This document shows, one piece after another, positions 1 through 11,444 of a stretch of DNA of 64,000 nt. The notes beneath the pieces are model-generated. The model was not told where the DNA came from and searched no databases. It worked only from the letters and a program-made list of their open reading frames with translations. Source of the stretch: Harmothoe impar. Taxonomy: Eukaryota; Annelida; Polychaeta; Phyllodocida; Polynoidae. The first letter of the stretch is position 1; each line of letters opens with the position of its first letter. The position numbers and the translations under genes are program-made. Where the stretch lies: positions 40,924,942 through 40,988,941 of the forward strand of contig OX381704.1 of NCBI GenBank assembly GCA_947462335.1, read 5' to 3'.

Positions 1-3000
1 GTTTCTGTTCCTTATTTAAAACTGCATGAATATATGCAAACACGTCACTCTGTAATTATTCAGTTGGTACACAATACACATATACATGGACATTGGTACA
101 CATGGATGTCAAAATAAATTTGATTTTGAAAACACTGTCTGACTTTGAGAGTACTATAGGGAATATCCATTTATAGGGGGAATATAAGTACATTTAACAT
201 ACTAACATATGGACCAGCTTTTCTTACCACGCATACTTGATGCCAAGTTGGAATTTAGTTTGCAGTGCACGTATAACCTCTACAACTATTAGGACAGCAA
301 ATGTAAACATGTATGTAACTGACAAAGTTTACCTTTTTTACTACTTTCTCACTCAGTATCTTTTGAAAAAAAAGCAGAGAACTAAAATATTCTGCTCGTC
401 AGAAACACTTTACACTTTAATGCAACAGTTAACGTTTAAGACAGATTTAATTTACATTCATGAAGAGATTAAAGAAAATTCAAGTAGTCCAATGTTAAAT
501 CTGGTGACACATAGTGGCAAACCTATTACACCTAAGCTCCTTTATACAGTAGGTGTCAATGGTAGTATCAGGTTGCCTCTAGTCTGTCACAATCCCCGGC
601 CAAAATATGCCAACTCCAGGTGAATGTAAGGCGTAGAGACCAGCCTTATCATTGATATAATAACCCCTCCCGCCCCTAATGCCTCGCCGTCTCCGCCCCG
701 CGCCCATCACAGGCCAATATCATAACGTATGCAGAGCCGTCTTCAAGCCAATCAAAGCTGGGGTTTTGGGGTCTGGGCGATCATTGTTGCCCCCTCTGGT
801 TTCTTTGATGTGTGGCTATAGAGCAGGTATGTGTGGCTGTGTGCAGGGTAGGTGGTGGGCAGGTAGGGTGGGGTGGGGTGGAGGCGACCAGGGCCAGAGA
901 AGATAGATTCATCAATCCGCCATCAAAACTCAATAGGCCGCTTGGTGAAAGGCCACCCGATGGTAGAGAATGGAGCGGGCCCCGCGCCCGCTGCCCCGCG
1001 CCCGCCTGGGGCCCCGCAGGCATTCGGCGAACCTGATACCCGGCTCACATGGACCTGTTTATCATGGAAATACGAAATTAATTTCACACAAAACCCTGCT
1101 GAAAGGCCAGGCACAGCCAAGCAAAGCAACCGGCAATGGGAGCGCTGTTGTATGGCCCAGCAGTCCCCTGCCGACAGCACCGGCTTGGTCGATCCAGGGG
1201 CCTGAGGGCACACATACTTCCACCCTAGCACTTCTCTATAGTGCACCTCCTGAAAGCCCCTGGATTCCAGACCCTCTATCTGCCACTATACTGCCTCTCC
1301 GCACGCCGACGGCCCCTACAGTCAACTGTGGCCACGGCGAGGGCTTTCAGAGCTTTCAAGTGATCCTCAAAAATCAAGTGTGACTGAAAGGGGCCTGAAG
1401 CGGGTCCCGGTCGGCCCCGAAGTGCAAGGCACTCCAGGCTCTTCATACTGGCCAGTGGTAGAGGAGGGCAAGGAGGACCACAACTCGGGGGCTGATTGAC
1501 TCCTCGTGCCAAAATATAGAATGTATATAACATACACTAAGTGCATGCTGTAGTGAATACACACACGTGCATGCCACTAACAGATTACACGACTACACGC
1601 CAGGTCTAGGGTGAGAAGTAACACTCACAAACCACCAACATCAAGTAGGCACTAGACCAACCAGGCCACTGGATGGCGTCCCGTAGAAGCACACTAAAGG
1701 TACATGGAAAACCGGCTCCGTTTTCATCCTTTCCACTATTTATCTAATAGATTGTCAACTGCAATCAGGTTGTAAACATATGTTGAAATTAGTGTACTCG
1801 ACACGATCAAATGAAGCAACTGCTTATCAACTATGACCCAAGCCCAACAGCTATCATTCTCATGCAGCCAGTTATCTATGTCATAGACTGGTGAAAAGCT
1901 CTGCATGCATGTTCAAGAGTTTGCATGCATGTGCAAGATATTAAAATTCTTCAAAAGTCAGCTTGTAAATATTCATATTAAAAAACTACGCGGTATTTCT
2001 GTCACCTACGTATATACATGCACTTCGGGATGGACGGGGTCATATGCTTTAATGGGATGTGGAATTATGATATTATGCGTATAATTTAGATATAGATTAT
2101 GGGTACTAATTCAAATGTCTATAACTTAAACCTTTAAGGGTAGAAGGCATTGATGCATTATGTCATCTGGCAGCATGACGCATATCAGTACATTTCAAGG
2201 GAATGGCGAGCAGTTTCAGAAGAAGGGAGGGGGGGGGCAGAGGGGATTTCTGACGCTTTTTACCCCTTTCCTTTTGATATTTTGAGTTTGACCTTTTTGT
2301 GAGTTAGCCAAAAAGGGCCCCGTCCCACGGTCGCCACGCCCCTGTCATTCATGCATCATGCTGTACATACGGCGTTGATACACTACGGCAGGGTCGGCCT
2401 GATGCATTAATGCAGTCCTGGCGAGTTACTCGCCATGGCTGCAATCTAAAGGGCATCTCACAGTAAAGTACGATGCGGCCCTGAGAGGGTTTACCTGCAA
2501 TGTTAAGTCAAATATAATTATAAGTTCCGCAGCGTTAACACAGTCGTGTGAGATGTATACACATCACCTCTGCATGTGCTTTGGAAAGCATGTAAATCAC
2601 ACAGACCCCCTTGGTATGTATAAAATGTACACACCTCGGCTGCACGTGTAACTCAGCAAAAGTTGCAATGATAGCAACTGTCCACAAATCAGGATAGATG
2701 ACAGCTTTTTGTTGACATCAATTGCATTCTCCGGCCATACCATACCACCCCTAGTTTTCAAAAGACATTGTATATACACAATGCATAAAAGACTCTGAAA
2801 CATAATGAAAGAATTCAAAAAACGACAGGCGGGGAGGCTGGGACGCTGGCGGCTGCTGGGGTCGGCCATTCCTGGGCACTGGGGTTGGTTACCTGACGAC
2901 GATCAGGGCTGGGCGAGGCACTGGGGAGGATAGGGGTGTGAGGGGGGTACTTTGTTCTCTGTCTACAGATGCTACAGGTGGGGGCTGACAGGTGGGGTCC

Positions 3001-3610
3001 CAGGTAAGGGCCCTGGTCGGCCATGCAGGGGGTCTGATGTGTACAGGTATAACGGACAGTCACCTTTGACAGGTCCCAACCACACTGAACACGCCTAACG
3101 TCTTTAACATGTTTAACTGTCATACAGTTATTGTATGTATCCCTAGATGATGGATACCTATGAGTTACTACAGGTGAGATACATGGAACTTGCCTTTGTA
3201 CTCTGTGTAGGAAAACCATATGGATCCATGTATCAACATTTTAAACATGTGTGCCTTGGTTCTAAGATATATAAGCATATACAAAGGCAATTGCTGATGT
3301 GATCTATTGGGCGTCCACAATATTCAACTGCTGTTGATCTCACTACTGAAAATGGTCTCGTTCAAATACATCATTGTGCCCATCGAAATCAAAAGGTTAT
3401 ATCATCTATAGTAAAGCATTTCTTTATGTACCCAGAGGCAATTGAGAAGGTACTGGAAAACAAAGCAAATACGTGATTGGCTGAAGTTGAACTTAAGTCA
3501 GCTTTTGTGGTACATAGCCTATTGAATTTCACGTGCAGGACGTAAAATCACTGTTAAATAATGTTAACCAGAAATTCCCATGTCCTGCCACTAGTATGAT
3601 ATACATATAC
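1..3610. other. Intergenic DNA, no gene recognised
   Basis: No reading frame here looks like protein: the open stretches are under 140 codons, low in complexity or overlapping on both strands, and show no domain. Composition is mixed, with a somewhat GC-rich part at about 660-1480 that contains a G-rich tract (840-900). A dispersed repeat copy lies at about 2395-2515. The rest appears to be unique sequence. Confidence 0.6.
2395..2515. repeat. Diverged dispersed repeat, copy 1
   Basis: This stretch shares blocks in the same order and orientation with 21080-21205: ATTAATGCAGTCC or ATTAATGCACTCC, then a CATTAAAG or CAGTAAAG type block followed by a shared ACGATGCG word, then a GGGTTTACC or GGGTTACAC end. 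A third partial match to the first block is at about 21010-21030. The copies are well diverged, so this is an old interspersed repeat of unknown class with no terminal repeats that I can define. Confidence 0.4.
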
Positions 3611-4041
3611 CAGTCTATACGAAAACTTTTTCACCATGCAGGACATTCGGTCCTGCAGAAGTATCGTTTTGCTGGCCCGGCTTCATTTTTGCAGGCCCGG
3701 GCATTGACGTACAATCTTGTTATTTAAGAATTAAATATCAAGCAAGTGTTTATACTGATGGTCATCAATGAATAGGGTTCCTCTGCATGTTACAATAATA
3801 TTCATCATTTTTATATTCAAAGTACAGAAGAACATTACAGAAAATATTCAAGTTTTCTGTTTCACACTGTAGAAACCTTAATAATGGTCCGATTTACAAG
3901 CCGTAAAAAATGGCATGAAGGCAAGGATCTGTGGATTACAGCCTGCCAGCCCCATTTGGGCCGGCAGTAACAACCTTTCTGCTGGACCGGCAGACTTTTT
4001 GCCGGCTATAGCCGGTGTCCGGCAGGATCTCGTGTAGACTG
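3611..4041. mobile_element. Small non-autonomous DNA transposon (MITE), copy 1
   Basis: A 431 bp element bounded by imperfect terminal inverted repeats: CAGTCTATACGAAAAC at the left, and a right end whose reverse complement reads CAGTCTACACGAGATCC. It is flanked on both sides by the 7-base direct repeat CATATAC (3604-3610 and 4042-4048), which I read as the target site duplication. The interior is rich in GGTCCTGCAG/GGCCCGG-type short palindromes and has no coding potential. A second copy of the same family lies at 31801-32224 and shares long interior blocks. The CAG terminus would suit a hAT-like or P-like source, but the 7 bp duplication does not decide between them. Confidence 0.8.
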
Positions 4042-7000
4042 CATATACGTGATGCTGATACAATGAAAGACGATGAATTTGACAAATCATGGGATCTCTT
4101 TGTATTGTGGTCACCCTTGGTACTTTCGAAAAGTGACCACAGGAGTGAGGTGACCCCAATTCATTTTGTTTTTTCTAAAGGTGGCCATATTACAGAGGTG
4201 ACCACATTGCACAGGTGATCATGGAGTTAGAGTTGACGCATAGCATGCGTGTTGGTCTTAATTTTATCAAAGGCCCATTTCACTGCCCCTCCACCACGAA
4301 CCAGAATGGAGTGAAGACCAATACTCTGGGCCTTATATAGGATGTTCTTTAAATAACATGTGCTACGTGCAGAGTTCAGGATACATGGTATAGTCAAGAC
4401 TGTATTGACTCTGTTGCTCCTCTATCAAATTGAACCCTGCTCCACCTGGTCCACGGCCATACCTTGGGGTGAGCACGGTACATCCAAACACGACATATGG
4501 ACGACACTGTCCTATAGTAGAACAACACGACAAATGTACTAGGGATTCAGAAGAAAGGATTCCCCGGAAGAAAAGGTTCCTTGTGGTTTAGATGACTGTA
4601 CACTTCAATGGCTCACCGGGTTTTATATGTGACCACACACAGCCAACTATGTTCGATACCAGGAATTTACACAACCAGATTTGGCATCGTAGTGTTGACT
4701 GTTATTGTTCATCGAGCACAGGTATACTATTTATTTGGGACGACAACAAAGCCAATGGATAAATAGGAGTGCTTTATTACGTATGGCGGTGACAAGGGTA
4801 TTTAGAAGATAAATGTATAGCATTACCTTTCTCTAATCACTTAGCAGTCACAATAGCAGGCGTGAAACAATCTGACATTTAAGTCGTCTGTAATTGGACA
4901 TCTCAAATAAAAGCTTTGTAGTAGGGAGGACACCGCAGCCAACACACTGGAGCATGTTTATGTGACATGTCCTCGAGCACCTTAGGTTAAACTTGAGTAC
5001 CTTTCCTCATACTCATGCCTGGCTTCACCTTTAAGACGCGCCATCTCTGTCACGATAAAGACGTCAGCAGATCACGTCTTATTCTAGACGTAGCTCTTAT
5101 TCCGTCCATTTTACGATCCGGCCCCAGCTTTAAGAATTGACTTTGTGTGCTGCCCTTTGCCGACTGCTATAGGGGCACTGACTCTCATTGTGGGACCCCA
5201 CACCGCGCCACCAGTTGCAGCTGATATATTGAGTTGGCCAAGTGATGCTGGATCACGAACTATCGTGGGGCGACACAAACAGCGCCACACCGCCGGAACT
5301 GGACACATGCTGACCTCGGTGCTTTTCAAGGTCAAATGTCAGCGCCGCACAAAACCGACCACCAGGCAAGATGTAAATAGCAGACGATAAAGGCACGGCG
5401 GGAAACTGGCCGAGCACCCCCTTGTGGGTTCGGTGAGCATCTATTGTGGATAGATTCAGTATTGACTTGCTTTGTTAGCGCCTGAGCAGTGAAAGATTGG
5501 TTTAGGGACGTAACGAGGACGGACTTCATGCATTCAACATGAGCCCTTCCACGGCCTCCCGTAGGCCTAATCCATCCAGTCAGCCAAATACAGAGAAAGG
5601 TGCCATTGTGACCTGAATAAGGGGATTTATCGTCCTATATTGACGTCGGGTGTAGTGAATAGAGGCTGGTTATTTTATCTAATCTCGGTAGGAGGAGCTG
5701 CGACTGACCATCCGATCATGTTGAAATACTGCCTCAAGTGGTGGGTGGTTGTTGTGGAGTGGGGGCCAAGTCAGGCGCTTCAGCCAACTCGAGATCCCAT
5801 CTTGAGATCCTGAAGGATGCTGATTCTGTTGTTGAGAAAACATTCCTGAATTTGAGGAGAACGTATGGGCGAGTTGGTGTTAAATGGTTTGGTGTAGGCT
5901 TAAGGAAAAATATATTTTACAAAACAAGTCTCGTTGCAATAGTGTTTTTTAGGAATACTTAACTAGATATGTGACTGACAATAAAATGAAACATATGCAT
6001 CCCTGGGCCTCGAGACTCTTGCCAACTTGTAATGACATTTATATGAGACATAAATTATTATACTGATTTGATAGGCATAATATTCATATCAAATCAATGT
6101 TATATATGATCAATAACATCACGTCTAGGCTGGGTGAGAACACATTTTGAGGCTCCTTACCATGACCATTCACATATGGTTAGCACCGGTCTGTACCATA
6201 TAATACAGTACCAAGACTAAGGGTACATTATAGAAGCCCACCTCGCATCATCAAAGCTAACGATGTCGATCTGTATGTAAATAGCCGGGTAGCTTACATC
6301 AAGGTAATGTAGCAGGACAGGTGACAATAAGGAACCAAGCAGGACACCGCCATCTTTGACCCAAAGGCAAGCTTTGAAGGTGACCTTTTATGAATTCAAT
6401 AACTCATCTCCGCTTCACTCATGCGGAACAGAATACTTGGGGTCTATATTCTTCTGCTCCATTAGATTTATGAATTCCAAAGCAGAACAGAGGCGTGCCT
6501 GCCGTCTGTGCGCGGCACCTCCATGGCAACCAGACCTCAGCAGACGACATTTGTCCTCCTACTTTGTCGGAGCGTGTCCGCCGCGCATGCCTTTCAGGGC
6601 ACTTCCGTTTCCCTCCCTACCATGGTGACGTTAGAGTTTTCTGGTGACGTAAGATTGGCGCCCTTTCCCCCAACTAAGGCCCTACAGGTGTGTGGACGGG
6701 GTATTGTGAAGGGAATGGGATTATATTACTGCTTGTTGAATAACCTATTGTAAGTGAGATTATGCTTTTATTAAGCACCACATAACTGACGCTAACTACG
6801 TTTAACAAGCTAGGTACCTGAGCCGACCGCTATCCCCAAACTCTATAGGCACAGGGTGGGGTGGGGGAGGAGGTGTATACAACTATAGCTAGTCGGGGCT
6901 GCTTGTGGTGGCTGGGGAAGCTAAAGGGGCAATAGCGGCAGTCTGCAGGAAGGTAACCAAATCGGCTTTGGCTGTCACGGATCCCCCTCCGCGTGTTTGC

Positions 7001-10000
7001 TCCGGGGTTTCGGCGTCTTTGCTCTAGCTGATTGTCGTCGCGGCCGTCGCCCTCCACCGTATCTTTTTGGTCTGACGTCGCCGTGGCGGGCCGTACGGAG
7101 GCGCCATGTTGCACTTTTTGGGGCCGGGAGCAGGAAGGTACACAAGCCGTGCCCCTGAGTGGAGAGGGTAGGAGGGACGCAGCCAAACAAGGCGCCGACT
7201 GTCCTAGCCTCGTCGTCCTCCTCTCGGCGCCCGACGGTACCAACGCCGCCTTTGAGCCGACCCGACTTTCTGATCGGCGCCGAGCGCATTCCGCTAAGCA
7301 GGCCGACCCTCCCCGGGTCACAGAGTGCAGTGCAGAACCTCTTAAACTTCTATCCTCAATGGCGACTGGAGGTCTTACCCCTGGCCTTAACCCCACCCCC
7401 TCTCAGCAGCCAGCCTTGTGTGTTTCCCAGAGCTTAATCCCTGGCTTTTTGCCTGTTTTGTTTCACCTGGCTGGACCTGTCAACTTACCTGGGCCCTTAG
7501 GCACCACTCCATATTTACCTGCCCCTCCTGAAAGCCCCTCCACCATGCACCGAGCAGGGATGAGTGGAGGAGGGGCGGAGAGCAGGGCTAGTGTGGCCCT
7601 CAAGGGCTCTGTGGTGGAGGATCTTTTCGGTAACACTAGAAATAAAAGTAGGGGGATCTCACATGGAAGTGCCATCTCTTGATCTCTAGATCTGAACACT
7701 CTTGTGAAACAGAAGTCAAATAGTAGCATGGATCTCGTGGCCAACGCCAGACACACTCACATTTCACCTCTATCGCAGATAGGAACATTTGTCAATAAAT
7801 ACTCTTATAGACACATGTACCTGGCCAGGATATGGGCTGAGGTTTACTGTGCATGGGCATACATGCTAATCCTTACTAATCTGATCCTATTAGTTTTCCA
7901 TATAGACCTCTTTACTGATCTACATTTTGTATTAAGGAGATGCCGTTTAGTTGTAGGTTATCGTGCACGTCACAATCATATCGCTTATATTACTTCATGA
8001 TTACGCCGTACTTATATTTTGTGTAACTACCCCTGCATTTCTAGGATACGTGTCTACTTTGGTGACCGGTACGTATGTACTTCGAAATATTGACACATTC
8101 ATTTAGATCAGACAGTAGTAGCCCATTATGAGGTCAACACAGATTCAACAGTAAACCTCACACTTGGTCATTGATTAGGTTTTCATGATATACACATAGA
8201 TGAGATAAATAGTTGTTGTCTGATAGTCCTGCGCAGAATAGGGGTCAAAGAACCCACCCATGGTCATCCATCTATCAGAGCACTTCTCTCTATATGTAGT
8301 ATCAGTTGGGGGCGTCTCCCGCTATCTCCCCCTCCCCACTACTATACCACCTACCTGGGTCGTGTCCAATACCAGCCACAGATAACAGGGTGACAATTCA
8401 CTGATTCTGTCTGTTAACATCTCTGTTCTAAAGCTCAGATAAATATCGTAAGGCCATACAAGGGTTTGAATGTTTCAACATGGGGATGTTCATGTTCGAT
8501 GAGACCTGAATTACGGGACATTCTCAATTGTATGTAATTACTGAATTCAGAAATGATCGACTTGTACTTGTCCTTGGATCAGAGTGGGTATAGTCTATTA
8601 ATACGACTAGAATTCGCCTGACTGACCAGCGTTCTCAACTGGTGGAGAACCCCCTGAATTTAACCCAGCAGTCAGCTGTAAGAATGATACATTAATACAT
8701 TGATTAATAATACTTGAATCAGAACCAGTGTTATGTTGCCTTTGGCCTCACCTGCCCAGACCCGCACCACTTCTCACCTTTGTAACAAGAGGGCGTATAC
8801 CAGCACCCCCTCCCCCTGTCCAGTCGCCACGTCGTGGCCGATGATCCCAGCTCGCAGGGCCTGGAGTGGTGGCCCTCAGCCCTGGAGTGGGCCGTTACGT
8901 GGGTCGTTCAGTCTTATCAACTCCGCAGCTCACAGCGTCAAGGCCCCCTCTCCACAACCAGCGCTATCTCCCAGAGCAACACCTTTCTGTGCAGCCATCA
9001 TCCTCCGGCCGATTAACGCCCTTCAGAGCCCTTGTTGTATCAATGCTCGCCTCATGCGGCTCGTGTTGTCACATGGGGGACCACAGTACCAACAGTATAT
9101 ATACCTGACCCCTTGAGTTGCCACCAATACCAGACGGCAGAATTATGAGTATGTTATTAGTGAGAGAAGAATGGCTGACTTCTGGGCTATTGTGGCCAAC
9201 TTCACTTCTATTGACAGCGTTAATAGCTCTTATTGATTTGGTGTAAAGGTGTTGGGGTTATTCCATTTGATCCTATATACATATGGTGGACCAGCACTTT
9301 AGTGCCATAGCTCTATGGTTAGATTCAACAAGGCCAAACACGGGTAATACCAAGAGCATATACTAACATAGAAGAGCATGTACATGTAGGCCCTATACAA
9401 TGTACAGTGTACATATGTGGACAAAGTGAAATGCAATGATTCTGTCTCCATGTGGAAATGTAGTTGGAATGCCCTACATGTGGAAGTTGAGGTGTCGTAC
9501 TGTTAGATTTCAAGCATTGTTAAATGACACAATTTTACCAATGTTGGGTTTGATGACACAGCAATGAGATACATATATACTAGTACTTATATCTCATATG
9601 CAGATAATGGTATCATGGATGGACTGTGGTAAACACGATGTACCCAACGGGTTTATGTTATCTAATCCACAAAACCCATCTACGTATCAAATCTACTTTT
9701 AGTTAATGTGGATTTGGTGTGAACTATCAGTTATCTGCTATACCATTATACCAGCCATGTCCATAACACAATGTTACTACAATATATATGTAAAGCATTT
9801 GCTACTTTATATCAATCTGCCAAATACTCGTTTATATCATCCTGCCATATGCTACATCTTAAGATGAATATAGGCTATATATGCTTGTTTTATATCACTG
9901 AATGTTTTTATACGATGTGATACTCTGTGAAATCTGGCGTGAATCTGTTTCATCCAGCATGACACATGCCATGGCATTTCACATGGTTGTCACAAGTTGT

Positions 10001-10514
10001 GTTGATATGTAGCACTAACATGACACTCTGTAGCCCTGTAGCCATACTTGCATACTTTTCCCGATGTGCAGGAGCAGCAACTGTCTGAACGCAATTCACA
10101 ATACCCACAGATTCACTGGTCAACAGTTACTCCATGTATTCTACACCTTCTTCTTGTTAATGTTTTTGCATCACCCAGTCAACACTCCTGGCATGCAATA
10201 GTAGAGGTATATAACTATAGGTGATTACACAGTATATGTGTAATCACATGTGACATTATATTTGCAGAGGCAAATATTTTTCTAGAACCCTCTTTAGGGT
10301 GGGACGAAAATTACAAAACATATATATGCAGAGGCAGAGACAGCAAACAATATGAGAAGTACAGGAATCTGGTGCAGCACAGGAGGTAATCAAACACGTT
10401 CTTGCAGATTACAGGTATAGACCGCCAGAACTCCACCAGAGCGTCAATATACATCTACATTATCTGTAGCTTAGTTTTGGATTCACTATCACTGATCCTG
10501 TTTTATTTATATAT
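4042..10514. other. Intergenic DNA with one CpG-rich block
   Basis: No convincing gene. Frames of 60-216 codons occur, mostly in the CpG-rich block around 7 kb, where several frames are open at once because of base composition. The remainder is AT-richer, appears unique and contains no obvious transposon ends. Short GTGACC/GGTGACC words recur at 4105-4210 just outside the upstream MITE. Confidence 0.5.
6960..7330. promoter_or_regulatory. CpG-rich block, possible promoter or CpG island
   Basis: CpG dinucleotides are visibly dense compared with the AT-rich flanks, with many CGCC, GGCG and CGACG words. A GAGGCGCCATGTTG segment near 7099 resembles an ATG in fair context and also a YY1-like GCCATNTT site. 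Open frames run through it on both strands (up to 216 codons on plus and 188 on minus). They do not agree with each other and have no recognisable domain, so I treat the block as regulatory or as a 5' exon region of an unseen transcript, not as a proven gene. Confidence 0.3.
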
Positions 10515-10907
10515 AGCCCAGTCTTTACGAAATATTTCTCACCCTGCAGGACATTCCCAGCCAGGATTGGTCCCTGGGGCCCATGTGTGTTTGACTTGGG
10601 CCAGCTGGGCTTGCCCATATATGGGTTATGGTCCTTTTTGTCCAGGGCTACCAGTGGGAGCCCAGATGGGCGAGCCCAGGAAAAACTTTTTTTTCCCATA
10701 AATACATTGTACATATTTCAAAACGTACTTTGGTACATGTGTCCGGTCCTGTGAAAACCTCACCGGTCCTGAAAAATTGAAAATCTGCAGGACCGAACCC
10801 AGCCAACATTGCTTAGTGGGACCCATATGTGTTTTTATGTGGGCAAGCTGATTTGCCCATATCTGGGTTATGGTCATTTTTGTCCAGGGCTACCAGTGGG
10901 AATCCAG
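10515..10907. repeat. Tandem partial copies leading into the foldback element
   Basis: Two units precede the palindrome. The unit at 10728-10907 is a nearly identical direct repeat of about 180 bp of the left foldback arm (10927-11108), beginning CTTTGGTACATGTGTCCGG. A third, older unit at about 10545-10700 keeps the order TGCAGGACATTC, GGGTTATGGTC, TTTTTGTCCAGGGC, TACCAGTGGGA. Its left edge (10515, CAGTCTTTACGAAATA) resembles the terminus of the MITE at 3611, so this cluster may derive from the same transposon family. Confidence 0.7.
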
Positions 10908-11444
10908 ATAAAGCATGGTTTAACACTTTGGTACATGTGTCCGGTCCTGTGAAAACCTCACCGGTCCTGAAAAATTGAAAATCTGCAGGACCGAACCCAG
11001 CCAACATTGCTTAGTGGGACCCATATGTGTTTTTATGTGGGCAAGCTGATTTGCCCATATCTGGGTTATGGTCATTTTTGTCCAGGGCTACCAGTGGGAA
11101 TCCAGATGGGATAGCCCAGATTCAAAGTGCCCAGCTCGAGCCCAGATAAAATATAAACTATCCAGAAATCACCATTTATTGTACATTTTCATAGTTTATA
11201 TTTTATCTGGGCTCGAGCTGGGCACTTTGAATCTGGGCTATCCCATCTGGATTCCCACTGGTAGCCCTGGACAAAAATGACCATAACCCAGATATGGGCA
11301 AATCAGCTTGCCCACATAAAAACACATATGGGTCCCACTAAGCAATGTTGGCTGGGTTCGGTCCTGCAGATTTTCAATTTTTCAGGACCGGTGAGGTTTT
11401 CACAGGACCGGACACATGTACCAAAGTGTTAAACCATGCTTTAT
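10908..11444. repeat. Near-perfect giant inverted repeat (foldback), 253 bp arms
   Basis: Bases 10908-11160 and 11192-11444 are reverse complements over the whole length as far as I can read, separated by a 31 bp spacer. The arms begin ATAAAGCATGGTTTAACAC and end in a shared TTTATATTTTATCTGGG block next to the spacer. The arm contains several smaller palindromic words (GGTCCTG/CAGGACC, CTGGGCTCGAGCTGGGC). Such arms form one very stable hairpin in single-stranded DNA or RNA. The arms look essentially undiverged, so the inversion is recent or kept similar by gene conversion. No coding potential. Confidence 0.9.

Noticed and set aside
7032..7682. A 216-codon plus-strand frame
   Set aside because: Overlapped by 188- and 104-codon frames on the minus strand in the same CpG-rich block, with no domain and no splice-consistent ends.
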